Below are positions 54,593 through 62,892 of a stretch of DNA of 64,000 nt, piece after piece (within the stretch, counting starts at the first letter, position 1; the number at the start of each line of letters is the position of its first letter). The stretch lies in contig JADJWQ010000001.1 in assembly GCA_016716265.1 (NCBI GenBank), forward strand, positions 434,001 through 498,000, given 5' to 3'. This stretch comes from Planctomycetota bacterium. GTDB taxonomy: Bacteria > Planctomycetota > UBA1135 > UBA2386. A model generated the notes under the pieces. That model searched no databases and was not told where the DNA came from. It saw only the letters and a program-made list of their open reading frames with translations. A program made the translations under genes and the position numbers.

Positions 54593-56782
54593 TCAGGGGC
54601 GCTGCACGACGACCGCGTATCCCGCACTGAACGACAGGCCGAGGGGGTTCGCCGGCGCATCCAGCGCGAGAGTCTGAAAGTAGACAGTCTTATCGATCAG
54701 TCCAGCAGCGCTCGGAATCGGCAGCGCGAAGTTCGCCTCGCCCAGCGAATCGGTCGTCTGCAAGGGCAGCGGCACGTCGAGGGACGCGAGGAGACGGCAC
54801 CCGGTGGCGCCGAGTGTGGACAGATCGAAGGGCAGAGACGCGCCGTTCCACCAGGAATCGGACACGCCGAGGATCGTGAAGGTCGACATCATTGGAGCGC
54901 GCGTCGCGATGCGCACGTCGAGACTCCCACCGATCCGTGGCTGATTGCGCATCGAAAGCGAGGGCGGTGGATCACCGCAGCCGGAGTCGTAGACGAAATA
55001 GGGCGTGCACGGCGAGATCGAGAGGCGGCAGCTGTATAGAACTCCACTGTAGCCACCGCCCAGGTCGCGGTTGTAGACGTACAGCGTATTCGCTCCGGTC
55101 TGGATCCAGCTGCTCGGGATCATCGCCGTGAACGAGGTCGAATTCGCGTAGTTGCCGAAGGTGTCAGCCAGAGGTACGGCGTGACCGTTCACGTAGATGC
55201 CGCACTGATTGCCACCTCCGGAGAGCGGTGGATCACCGAGCTGGTCATCGGTCGCGAAGCAGATCTCGAGCTTCACTCGACGGATGCTCGATGAGCACGT
55301 GGTGACCGTGAAGGGGTGCGAGTAGAGCGCGGAGTACGGGGTGCGTGGGTTGTCGACCCCCATCCACACTGCCTGGTTGTCGCAAGGCAGTGACTGCAGC
55401 CAGACGCCGGGATCCGCACCGATGACTGCCGGCAACCCCACGTCGGCCAGCGCGAAGTCGCCCGGCGTGAAGGGCACCGTGCTGAGCGGCTGCATCGAGG
55501 GACCGTGCATGTAGCGTATCCCTTGGTTCGGCGCGCTGCGGAGCACGATCGTCTCCGGGCTGACACACGGTACCACCGTGAGCTCTGCGGCGTAGATGAC
55601 GCCACCGAGCGACGCACCGAGGTCGCGCTGATAGACCTGTAGGTGATTGATGCCGGGTGCCAAGTACGGCGCCACGTTGCCATGGAAGAGCGAGGTCTCG
55701 GAGCTGTAGTTGCCGCCCGAGAAGCCTGCGATCGGCTGGCCGTTGAGATACACGCCGATCGGGTTGGGCCCGTTGGGGTCACCGAGCTGGTCGTCGGCCG
55801 CGAACCAGAACCGCAGCGTGGCCGCGTGCAGCGCGCAGCTCGGAATCCAGAAGGGCTGACAGAACAACGTCGAGCGCGGGGTTCGAACCGGATCGACCGA
55901 GATCCAGCGCGCGGCGGGATCCGAGGGCAACGACGGCAACCAGGAGTTCGTCGAGGTCACCGCGGCTGCCGGTGATCCCGCGCAGGCACTGCTGAACGTC
56001 GACGGATCGAAGGGCGTGGCTTGCAGCGGAACCATGGGGGACTGTGCCGCGACGAAGGTGATCCCCTGACCTGCACCGCTGCGCAAGCGTACGACCTCGA
56101 CCGGCTGACACGGCAAGTAGCATATACGCGCGCTGTAGATGACTCCACTGAGGCTCGCCGCCATATCACGCTGGTAGATCTGCAGGTGATTGGTGCCCGC
56201 CACCAGGAGCGGCGCCACGTTCGCTTGAAAGAGGTAGGTCTGCCCACCGTAGTTCCCGCCGGAGAAGCCTGGCACGGGCTGACCGTTGAGATAGACGCCG
56301 ACCTGGTTCGGGCCGCCGACGGGATCGCCCAGCTGGTCGTCAGCCGCGAACCAGAACTGCAGCGAGGCCGACTGCAGGGTGCACGCGGGCACATCGAAAC
56401 TCTGGCAGAACAGGGTCGAGCGCGGCGTGCGCACTTGATCGACCGCGATCCAGCGCGCCGTGGGGTCGGCGGGAAGACCGGGCAACCACGAGTTCGTCGA
56501 GGTCGGCTCGACGGCAGGCAGACCAGCACACGCTGCCGCGAAGGTCGCGGGATCGAAGGGGGCGTTGAGGAGTGGGGCGAGCGGACCCTGCGATGCGAGG
56601 AAGGTGATCCCCTGGCCCCCCCCGCTGCGCAGTTCGATGCACTGATGGCCGATCGCCGGTCCCTGCGCACTGGTCGAAGCGATCGTGGCGAAGGGGAGGA
56701 GCATGGCGAGAGCCGCCGCAGCGATCGGATGGCGGGGACGCTCTCGCGAGTTCCCGGACAGGAGGGTATGGAGGGAGGGCAT
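54593..56782 (-). CDS. Secreted protein with three tandem ~150-residue domains
   Basis: 729 residues; signal peptide AALAMLLPFATIASTSAQ. Three repeats, each starting LRSGxGQGI(T/R)F, with RTP-S-LF-xPF and FAADDQLGDP and IYQRDxxASLSGVIY motifs. Beta-sandwich folds are likely. The Cys pattern (CTLQSASLQFWF, TVVPCVSPETI) is repeated. The last 125 residues (NQPRIGGSLDVRIATRAPM, YFQTLALDAPANPLGLSFSAGY) are the shared C-terminal module also seen at 49165-50331. A surface or exported structural role is inferred. Confidence 0.8.
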   Translation of the reverse strand: MPSLHTLLSGNSRERPRHPIAAAALAMLLPFATIASTSAQGPAIGHQCIELRSGGGQGITFLASQGPLAPLLNAPFDPATFAAACAGLPAVEPTSTNSWLPGLPADPTARWIAVDQVRTPRSTLFCQSFDVPACTLQSASLQFWFAADDQLGDPVGGPNQVGVYLNGQPVPGFSGGNYGGQTYLFQANVAPLLVAGTNHLQIYQRDMAASLSGVIYSARICYLPCQPVEVVRLRSGAGQGITFVAAQSPMVPLQATPFDPSTFSSACAGSPAAAVTSTNSWLPSLPSDPAARWISVDPVRTPRSTLFCQPFWIPSCALHAATLRFWFAADDQLGDPNGPNPIGVYLNGQPIAGFSGGNYSSETSLFHGNVAPYLAPGINHLQVYQRDLGASLGGVIYAAELTVVPCVSPETIVLRSAPNQGIRYMHGPSMQPLSTVPFTPGDFALADVGLPAVIGADPGVWLQSLPCDNQAVWMGVDNPRTPYSALYSHPFTVTTCSSSIRRVKLEICFATDDQLGDPPLSGGGNQCGIYVNGHAVPLADTFGNYANSTSFTAMIPSSWIQTGANTLYVYNRDLGGGYSGVLYSCRLSISPCTPYFVYDSGCGDPPPSLSMRNQPRIGGSLDVRIATRAPMMSTFTILGVSDSWWNGASLPFDLSTLGATGCRLLASLDVPLPLQTTDSLGEANFALPIPSAAGLIDKTVYFQTLALDAPANPLGLSFSAGYAVVVQRP

Positions 56783-57081
56783 GACGGGTCGGGGGGTGCT
56801 GGTTCGCGATCTGGAATGACCGAATAAGCGACTTGGTGGACAACGAACCGTGGGGGCCAAAGTGGTGCGCGCGCGGAGTTCGTCGCGCTGGGCCGACGCT
56901 CGCCCGCCGGCGATCACCACGGGTGTCGATCCGCGATCGAGCGCAGCCACTCCACCGCACGCGGGTCGTGGTGCTGTCGGAGGCCTCGGCCACAAGCAAC
57001 CGTACGCAAAGCACTTGTGTGAGCGAGCGCCCTCCCCTTCGGATGCAGAATGCCAACCGAGCGTGCGGGGAGCGGCCGTGC
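56783..57081. other. Intergenic stretch, nothing recognised
   Basis: 299 bp between the start of the three-domain protein and element copy 3. It should hold the promoter of the leftward gene; no convincing motif or small ORF was seen. Confidence 0.4.
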
Positions 57082-57402
57082 TGTCCGAAAACCCGATCGC
57101 CGCCGCGAGACTCGACTTACGACGTTGCGCTCGACCGCTACGACGCTGCCGATCGTGCGCTCCGTCCAGCCCCTCCTCCTCGTCCTCGCCGCCGGCTCCG
57201 GCTGGGTCCACCGCCAGCAAGCCGACACCATCGCGTACCTCATCGAGGAGAACCGAGTGCTCGAGGAACAGCTCGGCAGGCGCCGGCTCCGGCTCACCGA
57301 TGAACAGCGCCGCCGACTCGCGGCCAAGGGCCAGGCCCTCGGCCGTCGCCTGCTCGGTCGCGTAGCCACGATCTTCACACCCGACACGATCCTGCGCTGG
57401 CA
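57082..57402 (+). mobile_element. Transposase element copy 3, left fragment
   Basis: Begins with TGTCCGAAAACCCGATCGC (57082-57100), matching the complement of the right end of the other copies, so this is the left inverted repeat. The N-terminal transposase follows: VQPLLLVLAAGSGWVHRQQ, LIEENRVLEEQLG and VATIFTPDTILRW, and stops abruptly at about 57402. The sequence beyond is unrelated for 1.5 kb. Confidence 0.8.
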
Positions 57403-57416
57403 GCAGGTAGGAAGGA

Positions 57417-57461
57417 CAAAGGCGTTTCCGACGAGCCGCCCTGGGAGGGTCGGCGCCTTTG
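57417..57461. terminator. Strong hairpin at the end of the CHAT remnant
   Basis: Outer arms CAAAGGCG (57417-57424) and CGCCTTTG (57454-57461), inner arms CCGAC / GTCGG, loop GC-rich. It lies at the junction of element fragment and CHAT remnant, so it may be the old terminator of the leftward CHAT gene. Confidence 0.55.
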
Positions 57462-57544
57462 AGGGCTCGGGGAGCGCGAAAGCAGGCAATCGAGGCGAGG
57501 CAGGTCGCGGAGGTCTTGCCGACTTCGAGGCGGTCGAGACGGTG

Positions 57545-58225
57545 TGGGGCAGAGCCCGGGCCAGGCGGCAGCGACGAGGTCGCCCTCGTGTCCCGAGGAG
57601 CGGAGCGGATCGAACTCCTCCGCCTCTGCCGCGGGCAGCGCCACCGAGTCCACCACCACTGCCGCAGGGCGGATGCCGACGCTGGCCGGCCGGGCCAGCA
57701 GGCGCGCCCACACCGACAGGGAAGGCGCCCGCTCGAGCGCGCAGCGCACGCCGAGCGGCTCGCCGTCGACGCGCGGCGCCTCGAAGGGCGACCGCCCCGT
57801 CTCGTCGTCGGGGCAGAAGACGATGCGCGCGTCGGAGGCCAACTCGGTGTGCAGCGCCGGCGGCAGGAACACGCCGGCGGCTGCATCCAACGCCACCCAC
57901 GGCGCGGGCGTCGGGGTGGCCACGGCGAGGTGTGCATCGCGCACGCGCGCGCGCAGGTCGACGGCAGACCCCAGGTCCTCGACCCGTGCCCTCCCTCCGC
58001 GCGCCCACACCGGCCAAGCGCGGTCCTCCCCCCACCCAGTACGAACACAGGGTCGCCGGCACGACCTTGGCGAGCTCCTGCAACCCCGTGGGATCGAGCG
58101 GCCGGGCGTCGATCTGCGGACCGGCCTGCGCCGCACGCAGCCGTTCGACCTCGAGGCGCGCCGCCGCCACAGCCTCCTTGTCGGTCGCGCGCGCCAGCCG
58201 GCGCACGGCCGCGAGCAGGGCCGCG
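57545..58225 (-). pseudogene. CHAT-domain (caspase-fold) protease remnant
   Basis: The leftward reading gives RPLDPTGLQELAKVVPATLCSYWVG, then after a frame change in a run of six bases (58028-58033) EDRAWPVWARGGRARVEDLG, PPALHTELASDARIVFCPDDE, TGRSPFEAPRVDGEPLGV and LERAPSLSVWARLL. These are CHAT landmarks (GDDRLxAxVV, PFxAL, APSL, LPAAEAEE). The block with the catalytic His and Cys is absent, so it is truncated. Identification as CHAT is by motif pattern only. Confidence 0.65.
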
Positions 58226-58395
58226 CCCGCTGAGGCGGCCCACGCTCGCCGACGTGCCGCCGCGGCCCTCCGGCCCGCCCCCCTGGGGGCGCCTTCGCCA
58301 CACGCGCGCACGTGCGCCTTCGTGCGGCCCGACGCGCAGCCCCCCTCCGCGACGCCGCGCGAGTTGGCTCTGCAGGATCCGAACAGGATCGTCGC
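58223..58395. repeat. Copy A of a ~170-bp dispersed repeat
   Basis: Matches 62724-62892 with a few substitutions and small indels (GGCGGCCCACGCTCGCCGAC at one end, GAGTTGGCTCTGCAGGATC at the other). Very GC-rich with internal dyads (GCGCACGTGCGC). No convincing coding frame is kept. Confidence 0.85.
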
Positions 58396-58500
58396 TGAGC
58401 CTACCTCGCGACCCGATCAGTGCCAGCAGCCGCGCCCACGGCTCGGCCACGGTGCCCCAGCATCGCAGGGCCTACCTCGCGATTCGCGCCCCATCGCCCC

Positions 58501-58825
58501 GTGCCAGATCGTGCCAGACCGTGCCCCCGTGTGGCCAGGCCGATTGCACAATCCATTGCACACTCGCCCGCCGCGAAATGCAGATCGGCCGCAAGCCGGC
58601 GATTCTCGGCCGAACTCGGGCACCTGGAGTTTAGGCCCTGCAGGACTCGAACCATGAGCCGGTCATCGTGCCAGGTCGTGCCAGGCTGCGTCAGAGAGTG
58701 CCCATGTGTGCCACACGGCGGAGGTTACGGCGCTTCGGCGAGCGCGCGATCGTGCCAGATCCTGCCAGGCCGTGTCAGGTTGTGACGGAGGCCATTGCAC
58801 ACTCCATTGCACACTCGGCCCCCGA
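58501..58825. repeat. GTGCCAG-rich degenerate repeats
   Basis: GTGCCAG-N3-(G/C)TGCCAG occurs three times (58501-58517, 58668-58684, 58752-58768). The TTGCACA..CCATTGCACACTCG block occurs twice (58544-58566, 58795-58816). Spacing is irregular. No gene is supported across 58396-58880. Confidence 0.7.
58634..58653 (-). other. tRNA-3'-end-like sequence, possible att remnant
   Basis: Leftward GGTTCGAGTCCTGCAGGGCC looks like a tRNA T-loop and following stem, but the T-stem is mismatched and no tRNA body precedes it. Integrative elements carry such tRNA-end copies at their attachment sites. Confidence 0.4.
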
Positions 58826-58878
58826 ATCCCGCGCGCGCGGCGTTCACCGAGCGCCAGCACCAGCAGAGCCGCCGCCCA

Positions 58879-58924
58879 CGAGCGCCTCGACGGTCTGCTC
58901 CGCCACTACGAACGCGCGGCCTGA
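58879..58924 (+). mobile_element. Transposase element copy 3, right fragment
   Basis: Encodes the last residues GLLRHYERAA and stop, as in copies 1 and 2, followed by a degraded match to their 3' non-coding tail to about 59000. The 1.48 kb between the two fragments is foreign to the element. Confidence 0.75.
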
Positions 58925-59092
58925 TCACGGTCGCGTCAGGAGAGGGGATGTAGGTCACGGATCGAACCGCAGTTCGCGGCGCCGGTGTTGCGCGAGGTGG
59001 AAGGCGCGGGCTCGCCGGCCGAATCGCCGAACGGGGACGGCGGTCGCCCACCGGCTTGGCCTGTCGGTGCACCCAGCTGCGATGCGCCGGAG

Positions 59093-59329
59093 ATGCCAAC
59101 GGTTCTTCGGATCGGGCCGGCGCGGTTCTTCTTCTACTCGAACGAAGTGTCTGAACCGCCGCACATCCACATCGAGCAGGCGGGGGCACTCGCCAAGTTC
59201 TGACTCGAACCGGTATCCTTGGCTGCGTCCAGTCGTCTTGGCGCCCGAGAGCTTCGTCGGCTGGAACGCCAGGTTCATGAGCACCGCTCGACGTTCCTGA
59301 GGGCATGGCATGACTACTTCGGATCCTAG
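59093..59329 (+). pseudogene. DUF4160 protein with TGA at a Trp position
   Basis: MPTVLRIGPARFFFYSNEVS and EPPHIHIEQAGALAKF are the complete DUF4160 N-terminus. Then TGA (59201-59203) stands where relatives have Trp (KFWLxPV), and LEPVSLAASSRLGARELRRL plus FLRAWHDYFGS follow in the same frame to TAG 59327. One substitution (TGG to TGA) explains it. DUF4160 pairs with DUF2442 in toxin-antitoxin-like modules; the overlap with the next gene is 20 bp. Confidence 0.85.
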
Positions 59330-59582
59330 CGTCGACCCGCGCGCGACAGACGTCGTGGTTACCGAGGATGAACTCTCAGTCGAGCTAGCCGATGGGCGTC
59401 GCATGATCGTTCCGTTGGCTTGGTTCCCCCGCCTACTCCACGCAACGAACGAACAACGCCTCAACTGGCGGCTGCTGGGCGACGGTCACGGCATTCACTG
59501 GCCGGACGTCGACGAGGATCTGAGCGTCGCAGGGCTGCTCCGCGGCACGGCGGCTCCCGGCACGTCTCGACGGGCGATCTGA
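59310..59582 (+). CDS. DUF2442 protein
   Basis: 90 residues. Core VTEDELSVELADGRRMIVPLAWFPRLLHAT, then GIHWPDVDEDLSVAGLLRG, fully conserved. These small proteins accompany DUF4160 and may be the partner in a toxin-antitoxin-like pair; no activity is proven. The frame is intact although its partner is broken. Confidence 0.88.
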   Translation: MTTSDPSVDPRATDVVVTEDELSVELADGRRMIVPLAWFPRLLHATNEQRLNWRLLGDGHGIHWPDVDEDLSVAGLLRGTAAPGTSRRAI

Positions 59583-59681
59583 CGCAGCATTGCCGGGGTG
59601 TGCGCACGAGGCGCGAAGACTCGAGCGCGCTGCGGGCGGTTCACGTGAGGGCCTGCGCTTCACCGGAACGATCGGCGCCCC

Positions 59682-60737
59682 GTGCCCGGATTCCAGCCCC
59701 TCCGCCTCCTCTTGACCGCCGTTGGCGGCTGGGTCCACCGCGAGCAGGCGCAGACCACCGCCAACCTGCTCGAGGAGAACCGCGTTCTCCGAGAACAGCT
59801 CGGCAGCCGGCGACTCCGCCTGACCGATGACCAGCGCCGCCGTCTCACGGCCAAGGGCGCCGCACTGGGCCGGCGACTCCTCGCCCGCGTCGCGACCATC
59901 GCCACGCCCGACACCATCCTGCGCTGGCACCGTCGACTGATTGCCGCGAAGTGGACCTACCCGTCTCGCCGCGTCGGTCGGCCCGGGATCATGAAGGAGA
60001 TCCGGACACTGATCGTCCGCATGGCCGCCGAGAACTCGACCAGCGGCTACTGCCGCATCCAGGGCGAGCTGAAGAAGCTCGGACACTGAGTCGCCACATC
60101 GACGGTCGCCAAGACGCTGAAGGGGCACGTCATCAAGCCGAGCCCTGATCGGCCGACCAGCTGGCGCACTTTCCTCCGCTCGCACGCCGACGTGATCGCC
60201 GCCATCGACTTCTTCACCGCCGAGGTGTGGACGGCTCGGGGGCTCGTCACCCACTACGTGCTGTTCTTGATCGACCACGCGACGCGAGCCGTCGAGATCG
60301 CCGGCATCCCTACGAACCCTGACTCCGCGTTCATGGCGCAGGTCACGCGCAACCTCACCGACCACGTCGACGGATTCCTCCGCGACAAGCGCTACCTGAT
60401 CCTCGACCGGGACTCCAAGTTCACTGGTCAGTTCGAGCGCATCCTGACCGACGCCGGCGTGTGTCCGGTGACGACCTCGTACCAGGCTCCGAACATGAAC
60501 GCGATCGCCGAGCGCTTCGTGCTCTCGATCAAGCCCGAGTGCCTCGATCGGCTCATCCTCTTCGGGACTGGCCACCTCGATCGCGCCGTTCGGGAGTTCG
60601 TCACTCACTACCACACCGAGCGTCCGCACCAAGGCATCGGCAACGAGCTCATCGCCGGGATGCCCGCCTCGGGAACCGGGGACGTCGCTGCGCGCGAACG
60701 CCTCGGTCTGCTCCGCCACTACGAGCGCGCGGCCTGA
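59682..60737 (+). pseudogene. DDE transposase copy 2 with one in-frame TGA
   Basis: 352 codons in one frame, starting GTG (VPGFQPLRLLLTAVGGWVHREQ). An N-terminal coiled region (NLLEENRVLREQL) is followed by an HTH and then the rve/DDE core: Asp in VIAAIDFFTAEVW, Asp in LILDRDSKFTG, Glu in NAIAERFVLSIKPECL. The TGA at 60087-60089 replaces the TGC (Cys) found in copy 1 (LGHC). The DDE triad is otherwise intact. This is IS3/IS481-like in the catalytic core; the exact IS family is not certain. Confidence 0.85.
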
Positions 60738-60906
60738 TCACGGTCGCGTCGGGGAAGGGACAGCGGGCAACTGATCACGCTGCAAGTCGCGCCACCGGTC
60801 TGCCCGTCCCGGTCGTTGCTCCGCCCAACTCGCGCCAACCCGATCGCAACGACACGGCCTTGAGACCGCGTTCGGCCCCGAACCGACCTCGGCCGCGTTC
60901 TCGGAC
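59682..60906 (+). mobile_element. Transposase element copy 2, nearly complete
   Basis: Transposase gene plus 170 bp tail ending GGCCGCGTTCTCGGACA (60890-60906), the right inverted repeat. The left end near 59600-59680 is not clear. Best preserved of the three copies. Confidence 0.75.
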
Positions 60907-61096
60907 ACCACGCGCCCGGCCTCCCCGCGCAGGGCGCCGAAGTCCCCTTTGTCATTCCTACGGACCCTCTTCGGGTATTCCCGAATTGACGACGATACGG
61001 CGACCCGCCTAATGTGCGCTCATTAAGTTTCCATTTCCTGTTTGCCAAGTAGCGATGTGGTCGCGTGTTCTTCTCAGAAGCCGTTGAGATCCTATC

Positions 61097-61582
61097 GTGA
61101 GACGCTTTGACTCGGTCTTGTTAGCGCTTGGTTGCCTGCTTCTCGTATCGTCCGGCGCCTCCGCGCAGTGCAGTCCTGTCTATATCCCCGGGGCCACGCG
61201 ACAGCCAGGATGCGGCGGGGGACAAGCTGCGTGTGGGACATGCGTGACGTATCCCGTGCGGGGACAGGACTTCGTGGTTGGAGCCATATGTCAGGCGAAT
61301 GGCTCCAGGTTCCCAGCAACCTACCTTCTGTTGGGTCACGGGATGAACATGGGGTTGTTTCGAGTTCCATACGCGCCCAACACTGGCATGTGCGAATGGG
61401 TGGACATCGACTTCGACTGGATATTTCAAGCCGGTCCAATCCAGTATCCAAACACATTCGGATACAGAATACATATTCCGGACCACCCTGCGCTCATAGG
61501 AGTCACTTTCTATCATCAGCAGCTCATGGTGAGCGGGCCGTGGATGGGAACTGCAGGGGTCTATAGTTCGCAAATCCAATAG
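61097..61582 (+). CDS. Small secreted protein, lower GC than neighbours
   Basis: 161 residues from GTG 61097; signal peptide VLLALGCLLLVSSGASAQ. The mature part is Cys- and aromatic-rich (CGGGQAACGTC, YRIHIPDHPALIGVTFYHQQ). The stretch IGVTFYHQQLMV resembles the shared C-terminal module of planctomycetal secreted proteins. Base composition is visibly more AT-rich than its surroundings (60960-61580), suggesting recent arrival. A hairpin terminator follows. Confidence 0.7.
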   Translation: MRRFDSVLLALGCLLLVSSGASAQCSPVYIPGATRQPGCGGGQAACGTCVTYPVRGQDFVVGAICQANGSRFPATYLLLGHGMNMGLFRVPYAPNTGMCEWVDIDFDWIFQAGPIQYPNTFGYRIHIPDHPALIGVTFYHQQLMVSGPWMGTAGVYSSQIQ

Positions 61583-61653
61583 TCCGGGCGCTTCACGTGC
61601 GTCCCACTCCTCGACTCGAACGCACTTCGGTTGCGCCGCCCGAGCCCACCTAA

Positions 61654-61676
61654 GACCGGAGCCTTATTCTCCGGTC
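61654..61676 (+). terminator. Hairpin after the small secreted gene
   Basis: GACCGGAG (61654-61661) and CTCCGGTC (61669-61676) with loop CCTTATT. An 8-bp perfect stem 72 bp after the stop; no T-run. Confidence 0.6.
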
Positions 61677-62070
61677 CTACGGGGAGTCACGGCGAACAAT
61701 GGGAGCCGCTTGGCGAGTCGGGCGGCGGCGCTCGCCGGCGAGTTTCCGACCGCCGCCCCACCGTCAGGGCTCTCGCAGCACGGGAGTGAGTCCAGTCACC
61801 GGCCGACGGTCCGCCGCCCCGCACACCGCTCGCCAAGCCCGTGGTGCCCGGAATCTCGGACGCGAGCCGATCGCTGGACTCATGGATTCCGCGCGGCCCG
61901 CGCGTTTCGTCGCATCGTGCCGAGACCCGAACCCCTCCGCCCGTCCGGTCCTGAAGCTCGGCTGACCTGCTACCCCGGGTGTGACGACGTGCCGGCACGA
62001 CGAATCTCGCTCGCGGTGCTCGCCAACACATCGAGCCGACCGGAGTCCGTCGTGATGGCCGAGTCACGGA
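61677..62070. other. Non-coding stretch before IS66 remnant
   Basis: 394 bp without a supported gene. Open frames exist on both strands, but their composition is not protein-like and no family was recognised. Confidence 0.4.
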
Positions 62071-62128
62071 GTAAGCGTTCGGTAGCCCCCATCTACTTTC
62101 CGCCGACGCGCCGCCCAGGCTGTGGCGC

Positions 62129-62461
62129 ATGGCGAAGCACACCCCAGCGCGGATCGCCGAGATCCGCGAACACCTGTCCAAGCTCGCGGCCCGCCGCATC
62201 GCGGTAGCCGACTACGCGCGCGAGATCGACGTGGCGGACTGGACGATCTACTCGTGGCTGAAGCAGCACGGCACCGACGCGCTGGCCGAGCAGGTCGCGC
62301 CGCGGGCCGCGCGGTCGGCTGCGGGCGTCGACCTGGTCGAGGTCCGCGTCGGCTCGGGATCGTGCATCGAGATCCAGGTAGGCGACGTCACGGTCCGCGT
62401 CCCGCCTGCATCGACTGCCGATGACGTCGGTGCCGTGCTGGAGGCGGTGAACTCATGCTGA
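62129..62461 (+). CDS. IS66 accessory protein TnpA
   Basis: 110 residues. The HTH half is ARIAEIREHLSKLAARRIAVADYAREIDVADWTIYSWLKQ, and the C-terminal half is LVEVRVGSGSCIEIQVGDVTVRVPPA, ending in VLEAV, exactly the TnpA pattern. Intact, and overlaps tnpB by 7 bp (ATGC). Confidence 0.88.
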   Translation: MAKHTPARIAEIREHLSKLAARRIAVADYAREIDVADWTIYSWLKQHGTDALAEQVAPRAARSAAGVDLVEVRVGSGSCIEIQVGDVTVRVPPASTADDVGAVLEAVNSC

Positions 62462-62655
62462 GCCTGCCTCCCTCGGTCATCATCTTCCTCGCGCGTAACA
62501 ACACCGACATGCGCAAGCAGATCGACTCGCTCGCGGCGCTGGTGGCGCACGTCCTCGAAGAGGATCCGATGAGCGGGCATCTGTTCGTGTTCTGCAACCG
62601 CGCGCAGATGTTCGCGACCCGGGGCGAGCCGAAGAGCACGGACCGCGCTGGCTGA
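62455..62655 (+). pseudogene. IS66 TnpB, truncated
   Basis: MLSLPPSVIIFLARNNTDMRKQIDSLAALV and LEEDPMSGHLFVFCNRA match the first 50 residues of TnpB (usually about 115). Similarity then ends at about 62605 and the frame closes at 62655. Confidence 0.85.
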
Positions 62656-62723
62656 CCTCGGCCGACTCCGCGAGCGCGCTGCTGGCTCGACGGGTCGACG
62701 GCACCGACGGCCTCGACTGCGAC

Positions 62724-62892
62724 GCGCCCGCTCTGGCGGCCCACGCTCGCCGACGTGCCGCCGCGGCCCTCCGGCGCGCCCCCTGGGGCGCCCTCGCCAC
62801 ACGCGCGCACGTGCGCCTTCGTGCGGTCTGACGCCCAGCCCGGTGCGCCACGCCGCGCGAGTTGGCTCTGCAGGATCGTGCAGGACCGTCGC
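62724..62892. repeat. Copy B of the ~170-bp dispersed repeat
   Basis: Second copy of the repeat at 58223-58395. Its right end falls inside the 3' end of the ferredoxin-like pseudogene and its left side is about 70 bp from the IS66 remnant. Confidence 0.85.

Larger units (their letters stand above)
62071..62660 (+). mobile_element. IS66-family remnant
   Basis: Starts with GTAAGCGTTCGGTAG (62071), the GTAA-type left terminal repeat of IS66 elements. It carries the first accessory gene and a truncated second one, and has lost the large transposase. Confidence 0.75.

Noticed and set aside
46149..60089. Reassignment of TGA to a sense codon (three genes have in-frame TGA)
   Set aside because: TGA is the normal stop of many intact genes here (for example those ending at 11261, 15016, 17435), so the code is standard. 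The three cases have different replaced residues: Cys in a redox motif, Trp, and a Cys in a transposase.
60087..60089. Selenocysteine in transposase copy 2
   Set aside because: The replaced Cys is not catalytic, the element is decaying elsewhere in the genome, and no SECIS-like hairpin with a G loop was seen after it.
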